From Methylomicrobium lacus LW14 (GTDB lineage: Bacteria > Pseudomonadota > Gammaproteobacteria > Methylococcales > Methylomonadaceae), in NCBI RefSeq assembly GCF_000527095.1, contig NZ_AZUN01000001.1, forward strand, positions 2,927,501 through 2,991,500: a stretch of 64,000 nucleotides of DNA, in the 5' to 3' direction. The first letter of the stretch is position 1; each line of letters starts with the position of its first letter. Positions 17,414 to 27,804 of the stretch are shown here, piece by piece. The position numbers and the translations under genes are program-made. The notes under the pieces were generated by a model, which saw only the letters and a list, made by a program, of their open reading frames with translations, did not search any database and had not been told where the DNA came from.

Positions 17414-18187
17414 CTACGAAGTCTGCTCTACTGGGCGCAATTCCAACGGCGTGCAGCGGTTATAAAAAAACCAGGTCTTCACGTGCAAGTGTTTGCGGAT
17501 CGGGGTCTTGATCACCGAAACGCAGAGCGCGATCGAAAACAGGCACCAAACCGCGGCGTATTCGTTCGGATCGGAGGTGGTGACGTCCGAAATCCACGGC
17601 CCGATCAGGTAATGGAAGCCGACGAAGCGCCAGGATCCGTACAAGGTCGGCAGGCAGAACGAGACCAGGATATAGGTCAGCGCATGTAAACCCCAATCGA
17701 AACCGAACAGCCATTCCTGCGGACCGGACAGCAGGCCGTTCAACGGCATTTGCCAAGCGATGTGCCAATCGCCGGAGACCGAACAGACGCCGGTACCGCA
17801 AAAGCCTTCGGTGCCGATCACGCAATGCCCGGCCCAATCGAACGGATACATCTTGACCAGCATCGTCAGCGAGCCGATCGCGCAAATCGTATAGACGGTC
17901 GTGCGGATTTTCAGTTTGACGCTTTCCGGGATGAAGTACATCGCGACCATGTTCACGAAAAACGGCTGGAACGCGACGTGAATATAGCCAAACATCGTCA
18001 GAATCTGATTTTTCGGATTGCCGCACAGATCGATATAGACATAGGTCCCGGCCTGCAACAATTCCATCAACGCAAAATAAGTCAACGGAATCCACAACTC
18101 CTTCGATTCCCCCTTGTAAGCGACATAAGCCGCGGTACTAAGTCCTGCGGCCGCCAGGACGCCTGACGCTTCACCACTCCAACACAT
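17414..18187 (-). CDS. Multi-pass membrane protein, DUF5765-like
   Basis: A 257-residue integral membrane protein beginning MCWSGEASG, with about seven hydrophobic helices (for example LAAAGLSTAAYVAY, IPLTYFALMELLQAG and ALTYILVSFCLP). It has conserved-looking Cys and Trp residues on the loops (HCVIGTEGFCGTGVCSVSG). The opening matches the DUF5765 family, whose function is not known to me. Helix-embedded acidic, His and Tyr residues could support ligand or metal binding, but that is speculation. It has a hairpin after the stop and a separate promoter region ahead of it, after the pgl terminator. Confidence 0.7.
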   Translation of the reverse strand: MCWSGEASGVLAAAGLSTAAYVAYKGESKELWIPLTYFALMELLQAGTYVYIDLCGNPKNQILTMFGYIHVAFQPFFVNMVAMYFIPESVKLKIRTTVYTICAIGSLTMLVKMYPFDWAGHCVIGTEGFCGTGVCSVSGDWHIAWQMPLNGLLSGPQEWLFGFDWGLHALTYILVSFCLPTLYGSWRFVGFHYLIGPWISDVTTSDPNEYAAVWCLFSIALCVSVIKTPIRKHLHVKTWFFYNRCTPLELRPVEQTS

Positions 18188-18293
18188 AATGAACCTTCTT
18201 ATAATAATTATTGAAAAAGCTGTTAAGCCGAGGAGGCTTTGATCGGATCAACGCGTCCTTCGGGCGCTTATTCTATTACAGGGGGGCGAACGG

Positions 18294-18326
18294 AAAAAGC
18301 GTCGGCGCAACCGAAATGCGCCGACG
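18294..18326 (-). terminator. Rho-independent terminator of the gnd-zwf-pgl operon
   Basis: On the minus strand a ten-base perfect stem CGTCGGCGCA/TGCGCCGACG with a seven-base loop is followed by CTTTTT. It lies just 12 bases after the pgl stop. Confidence 0.9.
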
Positions 18327-18337
18327 TTCGAAAAACA

Positions 18338-19021
18338 TCAGGATGGCAGGGCTTCGCTGTCGATGTAAATCTCAACCGGCGTTGCCGGTTCGATCGTGGC
18401 GACCGGCAAATCCGCACCTTCGCGCCACTGTTTGACCGGCTCTTGTTTGTTTTTACCGGTGATCAAAAAAATCAATCGGCGGGTGTCGCTCAATGCCTTG
18501 GCGCTGACCGAAACGCGCTCGGGCGGCGGCTTCGGCGAATTGTAAACCGGATGCGTCAGCTCATCGGGGTTGTGCACATGTCCGGGGAACAGGCTGGCGG
18601 TATGCCCGTCTTCGCCCATGCCGAGCAGCACCATGTCGAAAGGCAGCGCATCGGCGACCGTTTGGCGGTATTGCAGGGCGCCCTCTTCAGGACCGAGTTC
18701 GGCCGGAAGCGTGAAGATTTGTGCAGACGGAATCGGCACCTGCGCGAGCAATGTCTGCGTCGCTATCATGCTGTTGCGGTCCGCATGATCGGCCGGCAGG
18801 CAGCGTTCATCGCCATAATAGATATACCATTTCGACCAGTCGGTTTCCGCCTTGCTGAGCAAACGATAGACTTTTTCCGGCGTGGTGCCTCCCGCCAATA
18901 CCAGTTTGAAGCGGCCGCGCTCGGCGATGGCCGCTTCGGCCGCAGTCAAGATTTGTGCACAAGCGGCTTCGGCCACCTGATCGGCGGTCGCGAACGTCCG
19001 CCAGTTGGCGTTTTTTTGCAT
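18338..19021 (-). CDS. pgl: 6-phosphogluconolactonase
   Basis: DevB/SOL-type 6-phosphogluconolactonase of 227 residues, hydrolysing the lactone made by glucose-6-phosphate dehydrogenase. Family motifs are VLAGGTTPEKVYRLL near residue 43 and LLGMGEDGHTASLFPG near 130. The ATG at 19021 directly abuts the zwf stop at 19022, so the two are translationally linked. It is the last gene of gnd-zwf-pgl, closed by a strong terminator. In RuMP-cycle methylotrophs this route oxidises formaldehyde-derived sugar phosphate for NADPH. That role here is inferred. Confidence 0.93.
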   Translation of the reverse strand: MQKNANWRTFATADQVAEAACAQILTAAEAAIAERGRFKLVLAGGTTPEKVYRLLSKAETDWSKWYIYYGDERCLPADHADRNSMIATQTLLAQVPIPSAQIFTLPAELGPEEGALQYRQTVADALPFDMVLLGMGEDGHTASLFPGHVHNPDELTHPVYNSPKPPPERVSVSAKALSDTRRLIFLITGKNKQEPVKQWREGADLPVATIEPATPVEIYIDSEALPS

Positions 19022-20506
19022 TTATTTACACTCCGGGGTTAATGAACTGCGCCAGAATTGGCTGTCTTTATCGAACAGGCGGCTGTCTTCCGGTCCCCAC
19101 GAACCGGCAGCATAGGTCGCGATATAGTCGCGCTCGACCGCCCAGGTTTGCAGGATCGGATCGACGATGCGCCAGGCGTGCTCGACCTCGTCGAAGCGCA
19201 GGAACAGCGAACGGTCGCCCTTCAGCACATCGAGCAGCAGGTCTTCATAAGCGTCGATCGCCTTTTCGTCATGATTGCGGAAACTCGCATCCAGCGTGGT
19301 CGAGCGGGTGTCCATTTCGAGGCCCGGCTCCTTCACGGTCATTTCGATCTTGATGCATTCGTCGGGCTGAATGCCGAGCAGCACCCAGTTAGGGCTCATG
19401 CAGTTCACGTTGGTGCCGCGGAAAAATTGCAGCGGCGGATGACGGAAGCAGATCGAGATGGTCGACTGCGCCTTCGCCATGCGTTTGCCGGTGCGCATAT
19501 AGAACGGCACGCCGCGCCAGCGCCAGTTGTCAATGTAAAGCTTCATCGAGGCATAGGTTTCGGTCACGCTGTCCGCCGGGATGCTGTCTTCCTGCAAGTA
19601 GCCTTTGACCTTCTCGCCTTTGGCCGTGCCGGCCGCGTACTGGCCGCGGTGGGCATGCGCGTGCACCGCTTCTTTCGGAATCGGGCGGATCGATTTCAAT
19701 ACCTTGACCTTTTCATCGCGCAGCGCCTCGGCCTCCATCGACACCGGCGGCTCCATCGCGACCAGGGTCAAAAGTTGCAGCAGATGGCTTTGCAGCATGT
19801 CGCGCAGAGCGCCGGCGCCGTTATAGTAGTCGCCGCGGCTGTCGATGCCGATTTCTTCCGAATGGGTGATCTGGATATGATCGATGTAGTTGCGGTTCCA
19901 CAAGGGTTCCAGCATCACGTTCGCGAAGCGGAACACCAGCACGTTTTGCACCATGCCCTTGCCGAGATAGTGATCGATCCGATAAATCTGCTCCTCGGTC
20001 AGATAATGGCTGATGCGTTTTTGCAGGGCCTGCGCGCTGTCCAGATCATAGCCGAACGGTTTTTCGATGATCACACGCCGCCAGCCCAGTTCTTCGTCAA
20101 ACAAATGGTTATGACTCAATTGTTCGAGCACGGTGCCGAAATCGGACGGGCTGATCGACAGATAAAACGCGATGTTCCGCGAAAATGCTTGTTTGCCGTT
20201 CAAAAGTTCGGCCAATGCCTTGTAGTCTTCGGGCTTCTGGATGTCCGCCTGATGATAGTAAAGGCGCTGACTGAAACTCTGGAAGACCGCCTCGTCGAAA
20301 TCGGCCTTGACCTTGCTCTGGATCATTTCCCTGACTTCGGCCAGCCATTTCTGCTGGTCCCAGGGCCGGCGGCCGACCGCGACAATGCGGGTGCCTTCGG
20401 GCAATTGTTTCGCAACATCGAGATGATAGAGCGCCGGCATCAGCTTGATTCGGGAGAGGTTGCCGGTGGCGCCAAAGATTACGTAGGTACAGGGTTCGGC
20501 GTTCAT
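19022..20506 (-). CDS. zwf: Glucose-6-phosphate 1-dehydrogenase
   Basis: Oxidises glucose-6-phosphate to the lactone with NADP or NAD, giving a 494-residue product of normal length. The nucleotide-binding start is VIFGATGNLSRIKLMPALYHL near residue 9, and the active-site signature RIDHYLGKGMVQN carries the catalytic His and Lys near residue 183. The frame is open upstream to 20596, but the ATG at 20506 (MNAEPCTYVIFGATG) matches the family. That ATG has no strong ribosome binding site, and a palindromic repeat lies between it and gnd, so expression may be buffered from gnd. Confidence 0.95.
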   Translation of the reverse strand: MNAEPCTYVIFGATGNLSRIKLMPALYHLDVAKQLPEGTRIVAVGRRPWDQQKWLAEVREMIQSKVKADFDEAVFQSFSQRLYYHQADIQKPEDYKALAELLNGKQAFSRNIAFYLSISPSDFGTVLEQLSHNHLFDEELGWRRVIIEKPFGYDLDSAQALQKRISHYLTEEQIYRIDHYLGKGMVQNVLVFRFANVMLEPLWNRNYIDHIQITHSEEIGIDSRGDYYNGAGALRDMLQSHLLQLLTLVAMEPPVSMEAEALRDEKVKVLKSIRPIPKEAVHAHAHRGQYAAGTAKGEKVKGYLQEDSIPADSVTETYASMKLYIDNWRWRGVPFYMRTGKRMAKAQSTISICFRHPPLQFFRGTNVNCMSPNWVLLGIQPDECIKIEMTVKEPGLEMDTRSTTLDASFRNHDEKAIDAYEDLLLDVLKGDRSLFLRFDEVEHAWRIVDPILQTWAVERDYIATYAAGSWGPEDSRLFDKDSQFWRSSLTPECK

Positions 20507-20546
20507 GGGAAAGTCGATAAGGTTAAGGGCGCAAAGATTATGGTGT

Positions 20547-20628
20547 GTAGCCCGGATGAAACGCAGTGGAATCCGGGGAGGCCGGTGTTCCTCCACTCCC
20601 GGATTCCGCTACGCTGCATCCGGGCTAC
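20547..20628. repeat. REP-like palindrome in the gnd-zwf gap
   Basis: An 82-base imperfect inverted repeat opens with GTAGCCCGGATGAAACGCAG and closes with the complement CTGCATCCGGGCTAC. The arms share the GTAGCCCGGAT core seen in dispersed REP-type elements of many gammaproteobacteria. It lies inside the gnd-zwf operon and would form a strong mRNA hairpin, possibly stabilising or attenuating the transcript. Confidence 0.75.
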
Positions 20629-20656
20629 GTCACGCACCGCCGAAGCGGCGCAACTT

Positions 20657-20684
20657 GCGTTCCCGCGCAGGAGCGCGGGAACGC
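20657..20684. repeat. Perfect 12-base-pair stem-loop between gnd and zwf
   Basis: GCGTTCCCGCGC and GCGCGGGAACGC are separated by AGGA. The stem is very GC-rich, has no T tract on either strand, and lies nine bases after the gnd stop on the minus strand. It may be a processing or attenuation hairpin, or another dispersed repeat. Confidence 0.7.
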
Positions 20685-20692
20685 TTGCGGTT

Positions 20693-22138
<1,446 letters not shown>

Positions 22139-22211
22139 CAATGTGTTTTCCGTGAGTGTTAGGTTCAGCTAAAGTTTATCATAGCCGATAGCAAATGCGG
22201 TTAACAGACAG

Positions 22212-22715
22212 TTAACCGGGATGGCTTTGGTGCATCCTGACACGCGCGCGGATCATCGCAAAGATCACCACGACCAACAAAACGGCCAGCGAAGACTCCA
22301 GCAGCAAAAAGGCCCCGATCTTGAAATAGGCGAAGTGCGGATGCACGAAGCGGACCAGCCAGCCGCCCGCTTCATCGGCGATGGCAGAAACATAAGTCAG
22401 ACCGCTGACCCAGATTTTGAGCCGCGTCGAAAAATCGGTCATCAGCATCAGATGGGTCAAGGTCACGACCAGCATGCCCATCGAAAACAGATGGAAATGC
22501 GAGACTTCGAGCATGCCCTCATAACTGCGCGGCGGCTTGAATTGCTCTTCGGAACCCAAGTAGTAGAGTTTGACCGATTCGGGAGTCAGATCCATCCGGT
22601 GAAAATACATCAGGCCGTTGCTGAGCCACAGCAGCACGATATAGCCCAGAAACATCAGCACCAGCGCATTGAGAAGGGATTTCCGGTGTTGTTCGCCGGT
22701 CACGAAATAACGCAT
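22212..22715 (-). CDS. Four-helix inner-membrane protein with histidine-rich helices
   Basis: I do not recognise this 167-residue protein by name. Four hydrophobic segments lie at about 14-34, 74-94, 102-120 and 131-158. Histidines sit in or at the ends of helices (H39, H73, H75, H88, H125, H127), compatible with b-type heme or metal binding but not proof. It starts two bases after the stop of the FMN-binding gene, so they form an operon, and the porin lies upstream. Together this suggests an electron-transfer partner for the periplasmic flavoprotein. Confidence 0.7.
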   Translation of the reverse strand: MRYFVTGEQHRKSLLNALVLMFLGYIVLLWLSNGLMYFHRMDLTPESVKLYYLGSEEQFKPPRSYEGMLEVSHFHLFSMGMLVVTLTHLMLMTDFSTRLKIWVSGLTYVSAIADEAGGWLVRFVHPHFAYFKIGAFLLLESSLAVLLVVVIFAMIRARVRMHQSHPG

Positions 22716-22717
22716 GG

Positions 22718-23269
22718 CTATTGCTTTTGATCCTTGATCATGACCTGATACATCGCCATCACCTTGCGGACGCTGCTGAGGCCGGCACGCGTGCTCAACG
22801 TCGCGCCGCTGATGCCGTCCACGCCCTTGCTGAAATCCATGTCCGTGAGTGGACGTTTGTACAGTCGCTCGAACCAGCGCTCCGGTGGCATGTATTCGGG
22901 CGGCTCGTGAAAAGCGAGCGTATAGACATTGCGCAACTCGCCTTCAGGTGTCAGCACGATCATCAGCGTTTCCGGCTTGGTTCTGACCGTAATCGTTTCG
23001 ATCGCGGCATAGCCCAAGATTTTGTCCTGCTCCTTGCCGACATAGAACGTGAACAGGCCCGATTCGAGTTTGACTTTTGCCAACTCCTGAATTTTAGCCG
23101 TCTGACTCTCGTCAGGGAAAAGCGATAACAATTCGACTTGCTTGTCTTTGCCAAATGCCAGTTCAAGCGCTTCGTTTTTACTGTAGAAAATTGTCGCGAA
23201 GCTCTGCGTTACCGCAGTCACCAGAAATAAAAAGAGAAGAAATCCTCCCCTTTGCCTGATTGCTTTCAT
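22718..23269 (-). CDS. Periplasmic or membrane-anchored FMN-binding domain protein
   Basis: A 183-residue protein with an N-terminal hydrophobic segment (about 8-25: signal peptide or anchor) and an FMN-binding domain like that of RnfG, NqrC and NosR. The flavinylation-type motif DGISGATLST is near residue 150. In Rnf/Nqr subunits the Thr of S(T)GAT bears a phosphodiester-linked FMN, attached by an ApbE transferase. No apbE is in the window. The gene is directly followed by the four-helix protein and preceded, with a gap of about 230 bases, by a porin on the same strand. A role in envelope electron transfer is inferred. Confidence 0.83.
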   Translation of the reverse strand: MKAIRQRGGFLLFLFLVTAVTQSFATIFYSKNEALELAFGKDKQVELLSLFPDESQTAKIQELAKVKLESGLFTFYVGKEQDKILGYAAIETITVRTKPETLMIVLTPEGELRNVYTLAFHEPPEYMPPERWFERLYKRPLTDMDFSKGVDGISGATLSTRAGLSSVRKVMAMYQVMIKDQKQ

Positions 23270-23503
23270 TTAGACTCTCCAACATCAAGAAAACAAACCG
23301 CCAATATCCGAAAATCCGTGCGACAGGAAAATCGAATGCTGGCGGTTGGTATAAGCAACGCCCCAAGACCGCCGAACCACAAAACCGTGATTTCGGCGCC
23401 TTATGCGAAGACTTGCGGATTATCGGGCCAATACATGCAAATTCTCGCGGAGCGACAATGATTTCATATCATATCATACTGCAACAAGGCGAATGGCTCA
23501 GGC

Positions 23504-24928
23504 CTAGAAAATGAAGCCGAAGCCCAAATTGAAGTCGTCAGAAAGCGGTCCTTGTTTGGCGACACGATTCCGGTAATCGGCCTTGATCACGACATTCGGA
23601 ATCGGTTTGTACTGTATGCCCGCCTGGTAAATTTGCCAGTCTTTGGTCGGGTCATCCGGAAAGCCGTTCGGCGCTTTGGCGATCGTATCCAGACGTTCAT
23701 AACGGACGAATGGCGCGAGATATTGTGTTGTATCCTTGAACAACCAAGGCAAAACGTCATAGCCGGCTTCCGCATACCAGCCGAAACTCTCGGCGCCGAT
23801 GATTTGTGCATTTTCTGGAGTTTGGTTCAATCGGGAATCCAGGCTCAACAGATCGGCATCACCGACATGCCCCCACGATCCCAATGTACGGAATTCAAAC
23901 CCGCGGTATTTCCATTGCAAATGGCCTTCATACAATTGCGTAAAGACATCCGGGTGTTGACCTGCAAAGGTCTGATTCTGCCCGGACTTGCCAAAATAGG
24001 CGGAGCCGCCGACCATGACGCCCGGCACAGCCTTCGGCGTGTAGTCGAAACGGCCGACAAACCCGAAGTTTTCGGCTTTAGCCTGGCTGCCGCCGCCGCG
24101 GCCTTCACGAATACCGTCAGAACTGAAGCCGGACGCATCCAAGCCATTGACGGCGTAGGCTGTATAAGCCAGGTCGTCTGTGAGTTGACCGAACAATCCC
24201 AATCCCACTTCCCGCCAAGTTGAAGGGATAATCCTTTGCTCGACTTCTGGACGGTGGTTACCGAAGAAGAAAGGAGGTTCGTGAATCTGGTTGATGAAAC
24301 CCATTGGCATCAGCACTAAGCCGGCGCGAACATTGGCCATTTTGTGTAAAAAGAAGTCCAACGCGGCAAATTCGACCGAGACTTCGCCCTTCTCTTCATC
24401 ACCTTCACCGGTCGTGGCGTGTTCGAATTCCAGTTCACTATTGAAAAGGATGCGGTCGGTAAACTTGTAACCGGCATAAAGCACCATCCGTTCGAGATCG
24501 GCGTTGTCTTTGTTATCGCCTTTCTCGCCGACATTGGCCTGATAGATCGCTTCGCCGTAACCGCCGATCGACAAGCCCTTACCGACCTGATAGACCTTCG
24601 AGGCGGCCGGGCCCAGACCATAGGCGCTCTTGTACTTGGGTTCTTCCGGAATCACCAGATTGGTCCGCAGTTTTTCGACTTCCTGACTCAAAATATCGGT
24701 CTTACGCTCCAGCGTTTTGACGTTACCTTGCGGTGCCGGAGACTCCTGCTTCTTGGTCGCATCCGCCATCAAGGTCTTCATTTCATCGATCTGCTTTTGC
24801 TGCGCCTCGATGATTTTCCACATTTCTTCCATCGTTTGCGGTTTTTGCAGCGCCTCGGCCGGCGTATTCAACGCCGCCAGCACGGCTAAAGCACTTCCCC
24901 TCAACAAAATTTTTCGATCGATCATCAT
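23504..24928 (-). CDS. Outer-membrane porin-like beta-barrel with N-terminal coiled coil
   Basis: A 474-residue protein with a signal peptide (about 1-26, cut near AEA-LQ). A short coiled coil follows (MWKIIEAQQKQIDEMKTLM and TDILSQEVEKLRTN), as in OprP/OprO-like porins that trimerise through such helices. The rest is a beta-barrel with alternating polar and aromatic residues, ending FNLGFGFIF with a C-terminal Phe for BAM recognition. In-frame starts are possible at 24931 (GTG), 24928 and 24925 (ATG). GGGGGG lies just upstream. Two overlapping palindromes about 50-75 bases upstream suggest tight control, perhaps by iron. Confidence 0.8.
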   Translation of the reverse strand: MMIDRKILLRGSALAVLAALNTPAEALQKPQTMEEMWKIIEAQQKQIDEMKTLMADATKKQESPAPQGNVKTLERKTDILSQEVEKLRTNLVIPEEPKYKSAYGLGPAASKVYQVGKGLSIGGYGEAIYQANVGEKGDNKDNADLERMVLYAGYKFTDRILFNSELEFEHATTGEGDEEKGEVSVEFAALDFFLHKMANVRAGLVLMPMGFINQIHEPPFFFGNHRPEVEQRIIPSTWREVGLGLFGQLTDDLAYTAYAVNGLDASGFSSDGIREGRGGGSQAKAENFGFVGRFDYTPKAVPGVMVGGSAYFGKSGQNQTFAGQHPDVFTQLYEGHLQWKYRGFEFRTLGSWGHVGDADLLSLDSRLNQTPENAQIIGAESFGWYAEAGYDVLPWLFKDTTQYLAPFVRYERLDTIAKAPNGFPDDPTKDWQIYQAGIQYKPIPNVVIKADYRNRVAKQGPLSDDFNLGFGFIF

Positions 24929-24976
24929 CACTACCCCCCAAAAATAAAATTTTTCTGGGATTATAGTGCAAACAAT

Positions 24977-25002
24977 TTTGTAATTACAAATGATTATCAT
25001 TT
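24977..25002. promoter_or_regulatory. Overlapping palindromes, possible Fur operator, upstream of the porin
   Basis: TTTGTAATTACAAA (24977-24990) is a perfect palindrome that shares three bases with AAATGATTATCATTT (24988-25002), a 7-1-7 inverted repeat. The latter contains ATGATnATCAT, the core of the Fur box, and matches about 12 of 19 consensus positions by eye. It lies about 50-75 bases before the porin start, where an operator is expected. Confidence 0.55.
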
Positions 25003-25265
25003 GTTATCAAATTTAAAGAATGGCTATCCCGCCATAAAACCTCCTATGGCTCGATCAGTCTTTGCGGAAAGGGGTTGGATTTTGGTGTATCGGCATGCGG
25101 GACTTTGGCCGATTCCGTCATACCTGCCGGAATAAAAGGCCTGGTGTAAAACGATGAGCGCTCCGCGTCTCATGACCCGGAGCGTCCTTGGCAGAGCTTC
25201 CACGCAAGACGTGGAAACCCTAAGAGGAAAGTATGCGTTGTGAAAGGCTCAAACTGTTTGTGTTT

Positions 25266-26159
25266 TCAAGGCCGCTCGATGCGAAAAACCTTGCCTCCGT
25301 AACTCGCGACCACGCCGTCGGCGCGAATTTCCTTGATTTCGACCGAATCCTTGGTCGTTTGGCCGGCCTTGTACTTGGTCATGTTCAACACGACGAAGCG
25401 ATCCTCGGGCTTGTTGTCGTACATAAAGACATTGATCGTCATCTTCGGCGCGGAGCTGCGGAAATCATAGGGCAGTTCCTTGAATAGAGGAATTCCCTGC
25501 TTGGCTGCCGGCGCGTCATCTGCCTTGTTTGCCATTGCCGCCTTGGTCTTGGCTTCCGGTTCGGCATCTTCCTGTGCATCAAGACTGTCCGCGTTTTCCG
25601 CCAGCAGCAGACGTTGGGCACGTCTGGATTGGATTTTCTGCCTGAGTTGTTCCTGTGGGCTGATTGCGGCAGCAGGGCGCGCTTGAGCGGTCTGAACGGC
25701 GGGCGCCTTTTTATCTTCTTGAGCCGGCTTTGCCGCTTTCTGTGCCTCGGCCTGTTTTGCCGCGGCCAATTCTTCGATCGAAGGCGTTTTTGTGTTTGCC
25801 GCAGCCGCCGGTCTATCCGGCTCGGCCACCGACTCCATCATTTCCTCTTCGTCTTGTTCGACATCAGCCGCATCATCGCGTACTTCAACGGCAGCCGGCA
25901 GCGGCGGCTTTGGCGCGGCTTTTGCCTGCACCGGCTGCACGCCGGCCTGCGGTTTGGCCGGCGCCTCATCGGCATTTTTCAGATACCAGACCATCAAAGG
26001 CACGGCCAGCAGATTGACGGCCAGCAGCCCGCCGATCAGCACGGCGGTTTTCCGGCTTTTTTGCGGCGGCGGCATCAGCACTTGTTCGGTGACGGTTTCC
26101 GGCTGCTGGGCTTGCCGTTCCTGCTCCGACTTGCGTAAAGCATTGAGAATATAAGACAT
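25266..26159 (-). CDS. gspB: Type II secretion assembly protein GspB
   Basis: A 297-residue protein beginning MSYILNALRKSEQERQ, the opening typical of GspB/PulB/OutB. It has one membrane helix (about 41-59), a long Ala/Pro/Glu-rich periplasmic linker (about 62-220) and a C-terminal GspB domain with LPYDFRSSAPKMTINVFMYD and KVFRIERP. GspB works with GspA to insert the secretin GspD through peptidoglycan. It follows gspA with a gap of four bases. The remaining type II genes are not in the window. Confidence 0.93.
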   Translation of the reverse strand: MSYILNALRKSEQERQAQQPETVTEQVLMPPPQKSRKTAVLIGGLLAVNLLAVPLMVWYLKNADEAPAKPQAGVQPVQAKAAPKPPLPAAVEVRDDAADVEQDEEEMMESVAEPDRPAAAANTKTPSIEELAAAKQAEAQKAAKPAQEDKKAPAVQTAQARPAAAISPQEQLRQKIQSRRAQRLLLAENADSLDAQEDAEPEAKTKAAMANKADDAPAAKQGIPLFKELPYDFRSSAPKMTINVFMYDNKPEDRFVVLNMTKYKAGQTTKDSVEIKEIRADGVVASYGGKVFRIERP

Positions 26160-26163
26160 GGCG

Positions 26164-27804
26164 TTAATCGGTTAGATGGAGATGAGGCCTGTTCGACGCC
26201 TCGGTCAAATTATCGAGATAAAACAGAGTTTGGGCGCCCACCGCACCATCTTCGGCCAGGTGATGCTGGTGTTGGAATTTGATCACGCGCGCCTTCAGGT
26301 CCTGATCGAATGTTTGCGGCACGGGCACAGGCGGATTCAAGCCATCGAAAGCGGCCATTTGCTGACGAAGCCAGACGACTCTATCTGACCATTGCCCCGG
26401 AAAAATTGTTCGCGAATCCGCCCCCGGCGGCTCCCATAACAATAAATAATAGCCGTTCCAATGATTCAACACATCGGCCAGCGCAAAATCATGCTGCTCG
26501 CTTGCGATCAACACGGGGTTTCCTTGCTTGATGCCGGTCAACAGCGCATAGCGCTTTTCTTCGTTCAGGAGCACAAATTCCAGAATGGCCGGCCGCTTCA
26601 TCGCCAGCACTTCCTTCCAGCTGGCCTTGCCGAGCTGGCATAAAACTCCGGCAGTCTTGACCGTTTCGCAATCGGCCGTCGCGACCGAAGGCGGCGTTTT
26701 TCCGAGCGCTTTGAATGCATTCGCGAAGCCCAATTGCAGCGTAGAACGCGGATCGGCCATCCATTCGGCAAATTGAAGCGGCTTGGGTTGCTGCAGTGGT
26801 TCGATCTTCGGCGCGGCCGCTACGGTTTCTGTCACGACCGGCGCGGGCTTTGCTACGACGGTTTCGACCTGGCGAGGTTCAATAAGCCGGCTCTTGACCG
26901 CCGCGAAACGATCCGGGGCGTAATAATAAGCGCCAAGCGCGATACCGCCGAGCAGCAAGCCCAGCGCCAAACCCAGTCTCGGCAGTTTTGTCTCGGCCGG
27001 CGCGAGTGTTTCCTGCGCGGCGGTGTTGACCATGGCGGGCGTCACCTGCGGGGCGTTGCCGGCGTAGGCGCCAAGCAGGGCGCGGTCGCACAGTATGTTG
27101 ATGATTCTGGGAATGCCGGCCGACAGTTTATAAATCTTGCGGATCGCCCGGTCCTTGAATAGATCGGGATCGCCGCCGCAAACCCGCAGGCGGTGGCGGA
27201 TATAGGCGCGGGTTTCGACAAACGACAACGGCAGCAAATGATAGCGCGCGGTAATCCTTTGATTGAGCTGCCTGAGATCCTGGCGTTTGAGCATCTGCTT
27301 CAATTCGGGCTGGCCGACCAGGATGATTTGCAGCAATTTGGTTTTGCTGGTTTCCAGATTGGTTAACAGGCGAATCTGTTCGAGCACTTCCAGGCTCAAG
27401 TTTTGCGCTTCGTCGAGCAGCAGCACGGTGCGCCGCCCGGCGGCATGTTTGGCGAGCAAATAATGATTCAACGCATCGACCAACTGTTTCAGCGTCTGTT
27501 GTTGTTTGTCATAGGCGATGCCCAGCTCGTCGCAGATCGTCGCCAACAGTTCGATCGCATTCAACTTCGGATTCAGGATCAGGGCGATGTCGATAGTGTC
27601 CGGCAACTCTTTCAACAGACAGTGGCACAAGGTCGTCTTGCCGGTGCCGACTTCGCCGGTCAACGCAACAAAGCCGCCGCCGACGGTAATGCCGTAAAGC
27701 AGATGCGCCAAGCCTTCCTGATGGCGGCGGCTCATATACATGAAATGCGGATCGGGGGCTATCGAAAACGGTAATTCCGCAAAATGAAAATACTGTTTGT
27801 ACAT
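26164..27804 (-). CDS. gspA: ExeA/GspA-type AAA+ ATPase with peptidoglycan-binding domain
   Basis: A 546-residue ATPase. The N-terminal AAA domain (about 1-270) has Walker A GEVGTGKTTL near residue 45 and Walker B VLLLDEAQNL. One membrane helix lies at about 277-297 (LGLALGLLLGGIALGAYYY), and a periplasmic part ends in a PG_binding_1 domain near 470-535 (FDQDLKARVIKFQHQHHL). In Aeromonas ExeA, ATP hydrolysis and peptidoglycan binding remodel the wall for secretin assembly with ExeB. It is co-transcribed with gspB. Length and domain order match the family. Confidence 0.93.
   Translation of the reverse strand: MYKQYFHFAELPFSIAPDPHFMYMSRRHQEGLAHLLYGITVGGGFVALTGEVGTGKTTLCHCLLKELPDTIDIALILNPKLNAIELLATICDELGIAYDKQQQTLKQLVDALNHYLLAKHAAGRRTVLLLDEAQNLSLEVLEQIRLLTNLETSKTKLLQIILVGQPELKQMLKRQDLRQLNQRITARYHLLPLSFVETRAYIRHRLRVCGGDPDLFKDRAIRKIYKLSAGIPRIINILCDRALLGAYAGNAPQVTPAMVNTAAQETLAPAETKLPRLGLALGLLLGGIALGAYYYAPDRFAAVKSRLIEPRQVETVVAKPAPVVTETVAAAPKIEPLQQPKPLQFAEWMADPRSTLQLGFANAFKALGKTPPSVATADCETVKTAGVLCQLGKASWKEVLAMKRPAILEFVLLNEEKRYALLTGIKQGNPVLIASEQHDFALADVLNHWNGYYLLLWEPPGADSRTIFPGQWSDRVVWLRQQMAAFDGLNPPVPVPQTFDQDLKARVIKFQHQHHLAEDGAVGAQTLFYLDNLTEASNRPHLHLTD

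Noticed and set aside
17184..17414. 76-codon minus-strand frame overlapping the end of the DUF5765-like gene
   Set aside because: It contains the hairpin that follows that gene and has only a GTG start. No homologous pattern is visible.
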